Assembly (NCBI GenBank): GCA_019752575.1 | Contig: JAIELW010000010.1 | Coordinates: 61,535 to 125,534, forward strand | Direction of reading: 5' to 3' | DNA from: Xanthobacteraceae bacterium | Lineage (GTDB): Bacteria; Pseudomonadota; Alphaproteobacteria; Rhizobiales; Xanthobacteraceae | Length of the DNA stretch: 64,000 nt | Part shown: piece after piece, positions 25,420 to 34,951 of the stretch | How the letters are laid out: every line of letters starts with the position of its first letter | Position numbering within the stretch: the stretch's first letter is position 1 | Position numbers and translations under genes: made by a program | The notes under the pieces: generated by a model | What the model was told of the DNA's origin: nothing | Seen by the model: the letters and a program-made list of their open reading frames with translations, nothing else | Databases searched by the model: none

Positions 25420-25758
25420 ATGATCGAGAAATTCGAAGAGTTTCAGAAGCTGAGCAAGGACAACGCCGAACTGGCCGCGCAGAGCTTTGCGTCGTTCCAG
25501 AAGGGCGCGCAGGCAATCGCCGTCGAAGTGGCCGACTACTCGAAGAAGTCGTTCGAGGAAGGCTCGGCAGCCTTCGAAAAGCTCCTCGGTGCCAAGTCGC
25601 TCGACAAGGCCATCGAAGTGCAGACCACCTATTTCAAGAGCGCCTATGAGGCTTTCGTCGCGGAAGCGACCAAACTCGGCGGTCTCTACACGGATGTCGC
25701 CAAGGACGCGTACAAGCCGTTCGAAAGTTCGTTCGGAAAATTCGCGACCTTCAAGTAA
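25420..25758 (+). CDS. Phasin family protein
   Basis: A 112-residue amphipathic helical protein of the phasin_2 type: EKFEEFQKLSKDNAELAAQS, AIAVEVADYSKKSFEEGSAA, then KAIEVQTTYFKSAYEAFVAE and YTDVAKDAYKPFES. Phasins coat polyhydroxyalkanoate granules, though some rhizobial members are general stress proteins. ATG 25420 has GGGGA 7 bases upstream; ATG 25408 is the alternative. It has its own promoter with putative PhaR boxes and its own strong terminator. Confidence 0.92.
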   Translation: MIEKFEEFQKLSKDNAELAAQSFASFQKGAQAIAVEVADYSKKSFEEGSAAFEKLLGAKSLDKAIEVQTTYFKSAYEAFVAEATKLGGLYTDVAKDAYKPFESSFGKFATFK

Positions 25759-25780
25759 GCGTTGCGTAAAGCGTAAAATG

Positions 25781-25812
25781 AAAAGCCCGGCAGCGATGCC
25801 GGGCTTTTTTGT
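25781..25812 (+). terminator. Rho-independent terminator of the phasin gene
   Basis: AAAAGCCCGGCA (25781-25792) pairs exactly with TGCCGGGCTTTT (25797-25808) around GCGA, followed by further T residues. It is a very strong stop, suiting an abundant transcript. Confidence 0.93.
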
Positions 25813-25835
25813 TTGGCCTGATGCCTTACGGTGAA

Positions 25836-27182
25836 TTATTGCGACAAGTGGAGGCTCGCGAGCTGGCCGCCGATCGCGTTGAAGACCGATTCCAGTTCGC
25901 TCGCGCTGTCCACGTCGAAGTACATCGACGGATCGGTCGCGCAATTGCGCAGGAGCGTCGCGTTTCCGTTGATCACGCGAATCGTATAAATCCGAAAACC
26001 GGCGGCTTTCGCATTCGTGCAGGCAGCGGCCGTGCGGTTGTCGATTGCGCCGCCACTGTTACCGCCCCAACGGTTTTGCGTGTTGTCACCGTCGGTAAGC
26101 AGGATGATGTACTTGCTCAGATCAGGTGCCGGCGCCGCAGCCTGCGTCATCGGCTCCTGCTGGGTCAGCGAGTGCCACGCCCAGGCAAGCCCAATCGTCA
26201 CGTTCGTATTGCCGTCGGGATTCATCGCGTCGATGCGCGTGTGCAGATCGGCCCACGTGTAGGTGAGCGGCATGATCTCCGCGAGACTGTACGAGCACTG
26301 GATCGCCGGGAAGCGGGTTTCGGTCGTGGTCGGAGCCGTATCCAGCGCGTCGTAGTTCTGGTTGCGATCCTCGACGCAGCCGGTCCACGTGCTGCGATTC
26401 GCCGGTGTCCAGGTCGCATTCACCCAACTGCCGCCGTTGTTCTGGCACGTGCTTTGCGAAGTGTATTGCGGGATGGTGCAGACTTTCTGGTTTGTGCACG
26501 AGCTTTGCGAATTGTACCCGGATTTGTTGCAGCTGCCGTTCTCGGACTCCCAGATGTCCCAGCGCAGCCAGCTTGCGTTCAAGTGCGACGTACCGACTTT
26601 TGTCTGTACATGGAAGGGGATGATCGAAACTTTGACATCGCCCGGATTCTTCGCGGCTTTTTCCAGAATGTTCAGCAGATTGTGCGAAGCCTTTTTCAGC
26701 TCGGTCATCTTGTTGTTCGAGGACATCGAGCCGGTGTTGTCGAGCGCGAGCGCAACTTCGAGCTTCTTGATGCCCCAGGTGACTTCGGCGCGCGCGCCAA
26801 CCGGAAAATTATTGACGCCGATCACGCTCGAGATCCGGGTTTGATACTGTCCCTGAACGTTGAGAACCAGTTTGCCGGTGCCGGGCGTCGTGATTACGAG
26901 GTCGCTTGGCTGCATCGGCACCGCGATCGTGCCGAGGCTTGCCTGAAAGATTTGCCAGCCTTGCGTATCGAGTTGCCCCTGCGTGAGCGGCATCAGCTTG
27001 GCGAGGGCGAGGGCGGTCGAATCGAGCGCCTTTTGCATCGATGCCCGGGCGGAATTTGCCAACGAATAATCGACGGCGGCGCCGGTCGCGCCAACGATCG
27101 GGACGAGTGAAAGCGCGAACAGGATTGCGGCATTGCCTTTGCGGCCGTCTTCGCTGGACCAAAAGCGCCGAAAGATACCCAT
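25836..27182 (-). CDS. TadE/G-like von Willebrand protein, copy 1
   Basis: A 448-residue protein. The N-terminus (NAAILFALSLVPIVGATGAA) is a TadE/G-like pseudopilin-type helix. Residues about 140-448 form a VWA domain with a MIDAS: D148 in ALDNTGSM, the threonine in NVTIGLAWAW and the aspartate in ILLTDGDN. Between them sits a cysteine-rich insert with a doubled SQSSC/SQSTC motif. TadG-like proteins are envelope parts of Flp/Tad pilus systems, but no tad ATPase, secretin or flp gene is here. The GGAGACCGTC leader recurs before copy 2. Confidence 0.85.
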   Translation of the reverse strand: MGIFRRFWSSEDGRKGNAAILFALSLVPIVGATGAAVDYSLANSARASMQKALDSTALALAKLMPLTQGQLDTQGWQIFQASLGTIAVPMQPSDLVITTPGTGKLVLNVQGQYQTRISSVIGVNNFPVGARAEVTWGIKKLEVALALDNTGSMSSNNKMTELKKASHNLLNILEKAAKNPGDVKVSIIPFHVQTKVGTSHLNASWLRWDIWESENGSCNKSGYNSQSSCTNQKVCTIPQYTSQSTCQNNGGSWVNATWTPANRSTWTGCVEDRNQNYDALDTAPTTTETRFPAIQCSYSLAEIMPLTYTWADLHTRIDAMNPDGNTNVTIGLAWAWHSLTQQEPMTQAAAPAPDLSKYIILLTDGDNTQNRWGGNSGGAIDNRTAAACTNAKAAGFRIYTIRVINGNATLLRNCATDPSMYFDVDSASELESVFNAIGGQLASLHLSQ

Positions 27183-27349
27183 GACGGTCTCCGGGTTTCA
27201 GCGGCAACCGTGCCCGGGGAACTTTAACCGAGTCTTGCGTCAATTCCGGAAAGGCGCGGATACCGCCAATCCGCGCGCTGGAACGAGGCCTAGGTTAGGA
27301 CAGGCAAAACCATTTCGATAAAATTCGAACGATCCGCTTCGTATTCTCG

Positions 27350-28669
27350 TTACTGCGACAGATGCAGGCTCGCGAGCTGACCGCCGATCGCGTTAAAGAC
27401 GCTGGAAAGCTGGCTCGCGTTCTGGACGTCGTAATACATCGACGGGTCGCTGGCGCAATTGCGCAAGATATCGGCGTCGCCTTCGATCACACGGATCGTG
27501 TAGATTTTTATTCCGGCAGCCTTGGCGTTCGCGCAGGCGACTGCGGTGCGTGCGGCGCAACTCGTGCAGGCGCTGTATCCGGTACCGTCCCAGCGGTTCT
27601 GCGTATTGAGACCGTCGGTCATCAGAATGATGATCTTGCTCAGGTCCGTGGCCGGAGCGGCGGCTTGCGTCAGCGGCAACCCCGGCGTGAGCGCGTGCCA
27701 GGCCCAGACCAGCCCGATGGTGACGTTCGTGGCGCCGGCCGGCTGCATCTGATCGATTTTTGCCTCGAGCACGGTCCAGTCGTAAGTCAGCGGCAAGAGT
27801 TGTGCGACGGCATAGGTGCATCGCCGCGCAGGGAATCTAGTCGCTGCATTCGTCGGGGCTGTGTCGAGCGCATCGTAGTTCAGGTTCGGGTCCTTATCGC
27901 GGTCTTCCACGCAGCCCTTGAAGTTGGTGTTGTTGAACGTTTTCGGCGTCCAGGTGCCGCCGTTGGCATTACAGACACTCTTTGGCGTGTATTCGTTGCC
28001 CCAGCGGTCCGACCGGTTGCAATTGCCTTCCTTGTTGTCCCAGTCGCCTTTCTTGATCCAAGTAGTGGAAGTGTTTTCGCCGGTGTTCACGAGCGTGTTG
28101 AAGGGAATGACCGCCACCTTCACGTCGCCGGGATTTTTAGCCGCGTTCTTGAGCGTCGTCAGAAGGTTCTTCGATGCCTTCTTGAGCTCGGTCATCTTGT
28201 TGTCCTCGGCCATCGAACCGGTGTTATCGAGCGCGAGCGCGAGTTCAAGCTTCTTCAAGCCCCACTGGACTTCGGTGTTAGCGCTGACGGGAAAGGTTTG
28301 AATGCCCAAGAGGCCCGAGATTTGCGGCGTGTAGTGCCCGTTTGCGGTCAGGCGAATCTTGCCGGTAGCCGGGGTCGTGATAACAAGCCCCGACTGCGGC
28401 AAGCTGACCTTCATCGCGCCTATGCTTGCACTGAAAATTTGCCAGCCTTTGGTATCGAGTTCGGTCAGGGTGAGGGGCATCAATTTGGCGAGCGCGAGCG
28501 CGGTCGCGTCCAGCGCCTTCTGCATCGACGCCCGGTTCGAGTTGGCCATCGAGTAGTCGATGGCGGCGCCGATACCGCCAACGATCGGTATGATCGCGAT
28601 CGCAAAAATAATCGCGACGTTACCCGAACGGCCTTTCTTGCCTGACCAGAAACGGCGAAAAATGCTCAT
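27350..28669 (-). CDS. TadE/G-like von Willebrand protein, copy 2
   Basis: A 439-residue paralogue of the flanking genes. It shares the N-terminal helix (NVAIIFAIAIIPIVGGIGAA), the MIDAS D148 in ALDNTGSM, the ILMTDGLN aspartate, and the identical C-terminus AIGGQLASLHLSQ. Its insert differs (CNRSDRWGNEYTPKSVCNAN) and it carries an additional CTSC pair. ATG 28669 has GGAGACC 6 bases upstream and is preferred to a start 12 bases earlier. The 167-base gap to copy 1 shows no clear terminator. Confidence 0.85.
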   Translation of the reverse strand: MSIFRRFWSGKKGRSGNVAIIFAIAIIPIVGGIGAAIDYSMANSNRASMQKALDATALALAKLMPLTLTELDTKGWQIFSASIGAMKVSLPQSGLVITTPATGKIRLTANGHYTPQISGLLGIQTFPVSANTEVQWGLKKLELALALDNTGSMAEDNKMTELKKASKNLLTTLKNAAKNPGDVKVAVIPFNTLVNTGENTSTTWIKKGDWDNKEGNCNRSDRWGNEYTPKSVCNANGGTWTPKTFNNTNFKGCVEDRDKDPNLNYDALDTAPTNAATRFPARRCTYAVAQLLPLTYDWTVLEAKIDQMQPAGATNVTIGLVWAWHALTPGLPLTQAAAPATDLSKIIILMTDGLNTQNRWDGTGYSACTSCAARTAVACANAKAAGIKIYTIRVIEGDADILRNCASDPSMYYDVQNASQLSSVFNAIGGQLASLHLSQ

Positions 28670-28790
28670 GACGGTCTCCAAGCTTTAGGGAGACCGTGAG
28701 CGCCGGATTTTAACCTATCCTTGCGCGAATATTCTAAAGTCGATGCTTACGTGCGAATACCGCTTCCGGGCAGCAGTGCGGGTTAGCGAA

Positions 28791-28830
28791 AACAAAACGG
28801 GACCGCTAAAATTGTAGCGATCCCGCTTTT
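28791..28830 (-). terminator. Terminator downstream of TadE/G-like copy 3
   Basis: CGGGACCGCTA (28798-28808) pairs with TAGCGATCCCG (28815-28825) with one mismatch. T-runs flank both sides (CCGTTTTGTTTTC on the minus strand), so it can stop transcription of copy 3 before copy 2. Copies 2 and 3 may therefore be separate units. Confidence 0.75.
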
Positions 28831-28842
28831 TCCTGCTTTCGC

Positions 28843-30111
28843 TTACTGCGAGAGGTGCAGTTGCGCGAGGGTGGCGCCGATTGAGTTGAAGACGCTGGTC
28901 AGTTGCGACGCATTCTGCACGTCGAAGTACATCGACGGGTCGCTTGCGCAGTTGCGGAGCAAGTTGGCGTCGCCGTCGATCACACGGATCGTATAGATCT
29001 TGATGCCGGCGGCCTTGACCGCGGTGCAAGTTGCAGCGGTTCGCGCGTCGATGCTGCTTGAGTTCGAGGTCCAGCGGTTCTGCGTGTTCTCACCGTCGGT
29101 CATCAGAATGATGTATTTGCTGAGGTCGTTCGCGGGCGCCGCGGCTTGCGTGAACGGTTCGCCCGTTGTGAGCGAGTGCCAGGCCCATTGCAATCCGATC
29201 GAAACGTTGGTGTTGCCGTCCGGCTCCATCGCGTCGATCTTGTTGTTGAGCGCCGTCCAGTCATAGGTAAGCGGCAACATGGTCGCGAGGGAATAGCTGC
29301 ACTGCTTGGCCGGGAAGCGGGTCGCACTCGTGGTCGGCGCCGCATCACTCGCGTCATTGGGCTGATCGCGATCCATAAAACAGCCGTTCCAATTTGTGCG
29401 GGGCTGGGGAACGCAAACTTGTTTCTTTTTTCCCCCAGTGCAGGTTTGGTTATCGTTCTCCCAGTCCTCCCATTTGATCCAGGTACTGACGTAAGTGAAT
29501 ATGGAAGTATCGACACGCGTTTCCTTGTGGAAGGGGATGATCGAAATCTTCACGTCGCCGGGGGTTTGCGCGGTCTTCTGCAGCGTGGCGATCAGGCTCT
29601 TCGCGGCCTTCTTCAGCTCCGTCATCTTGTTGCTCCAGTCCATCGAACCGGTGTTATCGAGCGCGAGCGCGAGTTCGAGCTTCTTCATGCCCCACTGCAC
29701 ATCGGTATTCACGGCGACCGGGAAGGTCTGGACGCCCATGAAGCCGGAAATCTGCGGCGTGTATTGACCGGTTGCGACCAGATTAATTTTGCCCGTGACC
29801 GGTGTCGTGATAACGAGGCCGGACTGCGGCATGCTCACCTTGAGCTTGCCGATGCTGGCGCTGAAAAATTCCCAGCCTTTCTGATCGAGTTGCGTCTGGG
29901 TGAGCGGCATCAGCTTCGCGAGCGCGAGCCCGGTCGCGTCGAGTGCCTTCTGCATCGAGGCGCGGTTGGCGTTCGCCATCGAATAATCGACCGCGGCGCC
30001 CATGCCGCCGATGATCGGCACGATTGCGAGCGAGAAGATGATGGCGACGTTGCCCGCGCGCGAGCGCGAGCCAGACAGGAACTGCTTCCAGGCAAGAAGG
30101 AACGAGCGCAT
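28843..30111 (-). CDS. TadE/G-like von Willebrand protein, copy 3
   Basis: A 422-residue paralogue, the shortest of the three. Same plan: N-terminal helix NVAIIFSLAIVPIIGGMGAA, VWA with ALDNTGSMDWSNK, ILMTDGEN and the terminal LAQLHLSQ. The insert is compact and basic (CTGGKKKQVCVPQPRTNW). It is the first gene of the array as read on the minus strand, with the 300-base divergent region to clpS upstream, and it has its own terminator. Confidence 0.85.
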   Translation of the reverse strand: MRSFLLAWKQFLSGSRSRAGNVAIIFSLAIVPIIGGMGAAVDYSMANANRASMQKALDATGLALAKLMPLTQTQLDQKGWEFFSASIGKLKVSMPQSGLVITTPVTGKINLVATGQYTPQISGFMGVQTFPVAVNTDVQWGMKKLELALALDNTGSMDWSNKMTELKKAAKSLIATLQKTAQTPGDVKISIIPFHKETRVDTSIFTYVSTWIKWEDWENDNQTCTGGKKKQVCVPQPRTNWNGCFMDRDQPNDASDAAPTTSATRFPAKQCSYSLATMLPLTYDWTALNNKIDAMEPDGNTNVSIGLQWAWHSLTTGEPFTQAAAPANDLSKYIILMTDGENTQNRWTSNSSSIDARTAATCTAVKAAGIKIYTIRVIDGDANLLRNCASDPSMYFDVQNASQLTSVFNSIGATLAQLHLSQ

Positions 30112-30411
30112 AGGCGATCCCCAAATAAATCGGGGGCAGATTTCGCCGGAACTCCTCTAAATGACCTTAAAAATGAGGGATTTGGCTCTTTCAAATGCAG
30201 GGCAATTCCAATCTTTGGTTAGGAAATGCCTTCCGCCGTCACAGAAAGGCCGTTGGCGGCGGCGGACCGCGCCCTATATGATCGGATCGAGCCAGAATCT
30301 GGCCTTTCAACCATATGCAGCCGGCGCGTGTGCAGCCGGAGAACTATTTTGCGGAAACGCGACGTCGTGATTGGTGCTTTTGACAAATCCGCTAGCGGCC
30401 TGGCCTTCAGA
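30112..30411. other. Divergent intergenic region, TadE/G copy 3 to clpS
   Basis: About 300 bases without a convincing gene. An open frame runs into clpS from ATG 30226, but its sequence (rich in Arg/Cys, no ClpS homology) looks untranslated. The left 100 bases are AT-richer and probably carry the promoter of the TadE/G-like gene. No palindrome or known operator stands out. Confidence 0.5.
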
Positions 30412-30750
30412 ATGGCCAAGGGCGACGATGAGCGGCGCAACGGCCGGGACGATGGTCCGGGCACCGCGGTTATCACGCGCACCAAGACGCAGACGAAGCG
30501 GCCGAACCTCTATCGCGTGCTGTTACTCAACGACGACTACACGCCGATGGAATTCGTCGTTCACGTGCTCGAGCGCTTCTTCAACAAACAGCGCGAGGAC
30601 GCGACCCGCATCATGCTCCACGTTCACCAGAACGGCGTCGGGGAGTGCGGCATTTTCACTTATGAAGTCGCCGAAACGAAGGTGACGCAGGTGATGGATT
30701 TCGCGCGGAAGCATCAGCATCCGCTTCAGTGCGTCATGGAAAAGAAGTAG
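30412..30750 (+). CDS. clpS: ATP-dependent Clp protease adaptor ClpS
   Basis: ClpS delivers N-end-rule substrates to ClpAP. The 112-residue protein has the core [20 protein letters not shown], whose NDDYTPME pocket binds N-terminal bulky residues, [20 protein letters not shown] and the end [10 protein letters not shown]. The polar 30-residue N-terminal extension is the part that inserts into ClpA. ATG 30412 gives normal length, although its ribosome-binding site is weak. clpA follows after 162 bases, the standard order. Confidence 0.93.
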   Translation: MAKGDDERRNGRDDGPGTAVITRTKTQTKRPNLYRVLLLNDDYTPMEFVVHVLERFFNKQREDATRIMLHVHQNGVGECGIFTYEVAETKVTQVMDFARKHQHPLQCVMEKK

Positions 30751-30912
30751 GCGCACGATAAGCCCGCCGCGCACGGCAGCGGGCGGAAAATCGCCCCTAT
30801 CTGAACCTATTGTATCCTGCTTCGAGCAGCCTAGATAGTGGACATCCCGCCCAAGCACCGGCAGACTTTCCGCTTATGGAACCGGTGAATCACCCGGATA
30901 GTTAAGGACCCG

Positions 30913-33303
30913 ATGCCGACTTTCTCGCGCAGCCTGGAAAATTCCCTGCATCGCGCGCTCGCGCAAGCGAACGAGCGTCACCACGAGTATGCGACGCTGG
31001 AGCATTTGCTGCTGGCGCTACTCGACGATCAGGACGCCGCAGCGGTCATGCGCGCCTGCAATGTCGATATCGAGAAGCTCAAGCGCAATCTGGTCGAATA
31101 CATCGACGGCGAGCTCGAAAACCTCGTGGTCGAAGCCGGCGAAGATTCCAAGCCGACTGCCGGCTTCCAGCGCGTGATCCAGCGCGCGGTGATCCACGTA
31201 CAATCGTCGGGCAGGGAAGAAGTCACGGGCGCGAACGTGCTGGTCGCGATCTTCGCCGAGCGCGAGAGCCATGCCGCTTATTTTCTGCAGGAGCAGGAGA
31301 TGACGCGCTACGACGCGGTCAATTACATAAGCCACGGCATCGCGAAGCGCCCCGGCGTTTCCGAGAGCAAGCCGGTGCGCGGCGCAGAGGAAGAGACCGA
31401 CACGAAGCCGGGCGAAGAGCCAAAGAAGAAGACGGACGCACTCGAGGCCTATTGCGTCAACCTCAACAAGAAGGCGAAGGATGGCAAGATCGATCCTTTG
31501 ATCGGGCGTGCCAGCGAAATCGCGCGCACGATCCAGGTGCTCTGCCGCCGCCAGAAGAACAATCCGCTCTATGTCGGCGATCCCGGTGTCGGCAAGACCG
31601 CGATCGCGGAGGGACTTGCGCGCCGCATCGTCACTGAAGACGTTCCGGAAGTGCTCAAGGGTGCCACCGTATTCTCGCTCGACATGGGCTCTTTGCTCGC
31701 AGGCACACGCTATCGCGGCGATTTCGAGGAACGCCTGAAGCAGGTCATCAAGGAACTCGAGGCGCATCCGAATGCGATCGTGTTCATCGACGAAATTCAC
31801 ACCGTGATCGGCGCCGGTGCGACTTCCGGCGGCGCAATGGATGCCTCGAACCTGCTCAAGCCGGCGCTGGCCTCGGGCACGATCCGCTGCATCGGCTCGA
31901 CGACCTACAAGGAATACCGCCAGCACTTCGAGAAGGACCGTGCGCTCGTGCGCCGCTTCCAGAAGATCGACGTGAACGAGCCCTCGCCGGAAGACGCAAT
32001 CGAAATTCTCAAGGGCCTGAAGCCTTACTTCGAGGACTATCACAAGCTCCGCTACACCAGCGACGCCATCAAGGCGGCGGTCGATCTTTCCGTGCGCTAC
32101 ATCCACGACCGCAAGCTGCCGGACAAGGCCATCGACGTGATCGACGAGTCGGGTGCCGCGCAGATGCTGCTCGCGGAGTCGAAGCGCAAGAAGACCATCG
32201 GCATCAAGGAAATCGAGGCGACGGTCGCGACCATGGCGCGCGTGCCGCCGAAAACGGTTTCCAAGGACGATGCGATCGTTCTCTCCAATCTCGAGACCGG
32301 CCTGAAAAACGTAGTGTTCGGGCAGGACACGGCGATTACGGCGCTTACCGCCGCGATCAAGCTCGCGCGCGCGGGCTTGCGCGAACCGGAGAAGCCGATC
32401 GGCGCTTATCTGTTCTCGGGCCCGACCGGCGTCGGCAAGACCGAAGTCGCGAAGCAACTCGCGCAGTCGCTTGGCGTGCAGTTGCTGCGCTTCGACATGT
32501 CGGAATACATGGAGCGGCACACGGTTTCGCGTCTGATCGGCGCGCCTCCGGGCTATGTCGGCTTCGATCAGGGCGGCCTCTTGACCGATGGCGTCGATCA
32601 GAACCCGCACTGTGTCGTGCTGCTCGACGAAATCGAAAAGGCGCACCCGGATCTATTCAACGTGCTCCTGCAGGTGATGGATCACGGCAAGCTTACCGAC
32701 CACAACGGCAAGTCGGTAAACTTCCGCAACGTCATCCTCATCATGACGACCAATGCCGGTGCGCAGGATATGGCGAAGTCGGCCTTCGGTTTCACGCGCT
32801 CGAAGCGGGAAGGCGACGACGCCGAGGCGATCAATCGCCTGTTCTCGCCGGAATTCCGCAACCGTCTCGACGCGATCATTCCGTTCTCGCATCTCTCGAC
32901 CGCGATCATCGGTCAGGTGGTCGAGAAGTTCGTGCTGCAACTCGAAGCACAGCTTGCCGATCGCGGCGTCACCATCGCGCTTTCGGATGAAGCGAAGCGC
33001 TGGCTGATCGATAAGGGCTACGACGAACTCATGGGCGCGCGGCCGATGGCCCGCGTGATCCAGGAAAACGTCAAGAAGCCGCTCGCCGACGAGGTGCTGT
33101 TCGGCAAACTCAAGGACGGCGGCCATGTACGGGTGATCGTCCGCGAGGAAGAGGGCAGGCCGGTGCTCGGGTTCGAGTATCAGGAAGGTCCGGTCACCCC
33201 GAAGCCCGAGGAGGACGTCGCAAAAAGCGCGAAGCGTTCCCGCAAGCCGAAGAAGGACGACGGTTCCGGCGATTCCGGTCCCAAGCCGCTCGTCAACGTC
33301 TGA
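30913..33303 (+). CDS. clpA: ATP-dependent Clp protease ATP-binding subunit ClpA
   Basis: A 796-residue AAA+ unfoldase. It has two Clp_N repeats (residues 1-145), an acidic linker (150-175), a first AAA module with Walker A GDPGVGKT (222-229) and IVFIDEIHT, and a second with Walker A GPTGVGKT (503-510), [13 protein letters not shown] and the D2-small domain. A lysine-rich tail ([14 protein letters not shown]) ends it. With ClpP, encoded elsewhere, it unfolds proteins, including ClpS-delivered N-degron substrates. Confidence 0.96.
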   Translation: MPTFSRSLENSLHRALAQANERHHEYATLEHLLLALLDDQDAAAVMRACNVDIEKLKRNLVEYIDGELENLVVEAGEDSKPTAGFQRVIQRAVIHVQSSGREEVTGANVLVAIFAERESHAAYFLQEQEMTRYDAVNYISHGIAKRPGVSESKPVRGAEEETDTKPGEEPKKKTDALEAYCVNLNKKAKDGKIDPLIGRASEIARTIQVLCRRQKNNPLYVGDPGVGKTAIAEGLARRIVTEDVPEVLKGATVFSLDMGSLLAGTRYRGDFEERLKQVIKELEAHPNAIVFIDEIHTVIGAGATSGGAMDASNLLKPALASGTIRCIGSTTYKEYRQHFEKDRALVRRFQKIDVNEPSPEDAIEILKGLKPYFEDYHKLRYTSDAIKAAVDLSVRYIHDRKLPDKAIDVIDESGAAQMLLAESKRKKTIGIKEIEATVATMARVPPKTVSKDDAIVLSNLETGLKNVVFGQDTAITALTAAIKLARAGLREPEKPIGAYLFSGPTGVGKTEVAKQLAQSLGVQLLRFDMSEYMERHTVSRLIGAPPGYVGFDQGGLLTDGVDQNPHCVVLLDEIEKAHPDLFNVLLQVMDHGKLTDHNGKSVNFRNVILIMTTNAGAQDMAKSAFGFTRSKREGDDAEAINRLFSPEFRNRLDAIIPFSHLSTAIIGQVVEKFVLQLEAQLADRGVTIALSDEAKRWLIDKGYDELMGARPMARVIQENVKKPLADEVLFGKLKDGGHVRVIVREEEGRPVLGFEYQEGPVTPKPEEDVAKSAKRSRKPKKDDGSGDSGPKPLVNV

Positions 33304-33327
33304 AGTTTGGCAATCCTGAAATGCGTG

Positions 33328-33357
33328 CGGCGCGCTTGTGACAGGCGCGCCGTTCTG
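33328..33357 (+). terminator. Probable terminator after clpA
   Basis: CGGCGCGC (33328-33335) pairs with GCGCGCCG (33345-33352) around TTGTGACAG, followed by a short T-rich stretch (TTCTGTAT). The tail is weak. Confidence 0.5.
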
Positions 33358-33397
33358 TATGGTCGCTCGCGCATCCTAACGCTCGCGATCTTTTCAT

Positions 33398-34141
33398 TTG
33401 TCCGACTCCCCAAAAACCGGCGCAACGGCGCCTGAAGAAGCGCCGCGCGTCTGGTTCTGGCGCGGGGTGCGCGCGGGCGTGTTGTCGGTACAGGGGATTG
33501 TGCTGTTCGCAGGCTTCATCGGCTTTGGCGGCCTGATCCGCGACGTCGGCTTTCCGTTAGGAGCGGCGTTGCTCTCCACCATTCTGGTCTGGGCGCTGCC
33601 GGCGCAGTTGCTCATCGTCGGCGGCTTCGCAGCGGCGACGCCAGCACCGGTGATCGCGCTTGCTGTCGGGCTCTCGTCGGTGCGCTTCTTTCCGATCGTC
33701 GCGTCGATCATGCCGATGATCCGGGGAAAAAGCGGTCTCGGCACGCAGCTCTACGCCTCGCACTTCGTCGCCGTCAGTGCGTGGGTCGAAAGCATCCGGC
33801 TCATGCCGGCGCTTCCGGTTCACGCGCGCATGCCGTTCTTTCTCGGGCTCTCGAATTATTTCCTGTGGGGCAGCGTCGTCACGACGGTGATCGGCCATCT
33901 CTTGGCGGGCACACTGCCGCAGGCGCTCGCGAACGGGCTCGTGTTCCTCACGCCGATTTCATTTCTCTTGCAGTTGATCCGCAACGCGCGCGATGTCTTC
34001 GACTGGTCGGCGCTCTTGCTCGGCCTCGCGTTGACGCCAGCGTTTGCGCAATTCGGCGGCTCGCTCGATCTATTGTGGATCGGGATTATCGGCGGCGGTG
34101 CGGCTTATGCGATCGGACGCTGGAAGAGGGTGCGCACATGA
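33398..34141 (+). CDS. azlC: AzlC family branched-chain amino acid exporter subunit
   Basis: A 247-residue membrane protein with about six hydrophobic helices. Typical AzlC segments are FAGFIGFGGLIRDVGFPLGA, STILVWALPAQLLIVGGFAA and VGLSSVRFFPIVASIMPMIR. Together with AzlD it exports branched-chain amino acids or analogues. The apparent start is TTG 33398 (protein begins SDSPKTGATAPEEAPRVW); no ATG suits. The stop overlaps the azlD start, so the subunits are coupled. Confidence 0.9.
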   Translation: MSDSPKTGATAPEEAPRVWFWRGVRAGVLSVQGIVLFAGFIGFGGLIRDVGFPLGAALLSTILVWALPAQLLIVGGFAAATPAPVIALAVGLSSVRFFPIVASIMPMIRGKSGLGTQLYASHFVAVSAWVESIRLMPALPVHARMPFFLGLSNYFLWGSVVTTVIGHLLAGTLPQALANGLVFLTPISFLLQLIRNARDVFDWSALLLGLALTPAFAQFGGSLDLLWIGIIGGGAAYAIGRWKRVRT

Positions 34142-34482
34142 GCTTCAGCGATCCGATGCTCTACACTTATCTGCTCGTGATCCTCGCGGGCTTCCTGCCG
34201 ACGGACGTATTTCGCTTCGCCGCCGTTCTGTTCTCGCGCCGTCTCGATGAAGACAGCGAAGCGCTGATCCTCGTGCGTGCGGTAGCAACCGCGCTGCTTG
34301 CAGGCGTGATTGCGCGGCTCGTGCTGTTTCCGACCGGCGATCTCGCGGGCGTGCCGCTCTGGATCCGGCTTGCGAGTATCGCCGCAGGCGTGGCCGGTTA
34401 TTTCCTCATCCGGAAATCGGTACTCGCGGGGGTGGTTGTCGCCGAAGTCGTGATCGTCGGTGGGGCTATTCTGTTTCGCTAA
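34138..34482 (+). CDS. azlD: AzlD family transporter subunit
   Basis: A 114-residue protein with four hydrophobic segments, beginning LYTYLLVILAGFLPTDVFRF and including ILVRAVATALLAGVIARLVL. This is the AzlD size and layout, the small partner of AzlC. Its ATG at 34138 overlaps the azlC stop (ATGA). It ends four bases inside the convergent HIT gene. Confidence 0.9.
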   Translation: MSFSDPMLYTYLLVILAGFLPTDVFRFAAVLFSRRLDEDSEALILVRAVATALLAGVIARLVLFPTGDLAGVPLWIRLASIAAGVAGYFLIRKSVLAGVVVAEVVIVGGAILFR

Positions 34483-34901
34483 GCTAAAGCCGCCTTCAAG
34501 AGTTTAGCGTGCTCGGCGAGGACTTCGGGCTTCTCCATCACGCTCGCCGCGGGTTTCATCGGTACGTTCTTGTGGCGTGGGATGATGTGGACATGCAGGT
34601 GAAACACGACCTGGCCGCCGGCGGTCTCGTTAAACTGCTGCATGGTCACGCCGTCGGCGTTGAATGCCTTCTTTCCCGCAATCGCGATCTTCTTCGCGGT
34701 CTTAATCACATGCGAAAGCGACTCGGGATCGACGTCGAGCAAATTGCGTGCGGGTTTCTTCGGAATGATCAGTGTGTGGCCGGGCGTGCGCGGCATGATG
34801 TCGAGGAAGGCGAGGGTATGCTCGTCCTCGTAGACCTTCTGTGCGGGAAGCTCGCCGCGCAGGATTTTCGCGAAGATATTGTTATTGTCGTATTCGGTCA
34901 T
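34479..34901 (-). CDS. HIT family (Hint-like) nucleotide hydrolase
   Basis: A 140-residue histidine-triad protein. The active motif HLHVHIIPRH holds H101, H103 and H105, with the family opening NNIFAKILRGELPAQKVYED and the DIMPRTPGHTLIIPKK strand. Hint-type proteins hydrolyse adenosine 5'-phosphoramidates and can bind purine nucleotides. It is the second gene after the FemAB-like gene on the minus strand, 50 bases away, with a good start at 34901. Confidence 0.93.
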   Translation of the reverse strand: MTEYDNNNIFAKILRGELPAQKVYEDEHTLAFLDIMPRTPGHTLIIPKKPARNLLDVDPESLSHVIKTAKKIAIAGKKAFNADGVTMQQFNETAGGQVVFHLHVHIIPRHKNVPMKPAASVMEKPEVLAEHAKLLKAALA

Positions 34902-34951
34902 GATTTCCGCCCCATGATTTCGTTCTCAGATTGCAGCAGGTATCGCCTTCG

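Noticed and set aside
30226..30411. N-terminal extension of ClpS
   Set aside because: Sequence is unlike ClpS, and ClpS from ATG 30412 already has normal length.
31018..32646. Minus-strand frame of 542 codons
   Set aside because: Lies wholly inside clpA, whose domains and motifs are complete.
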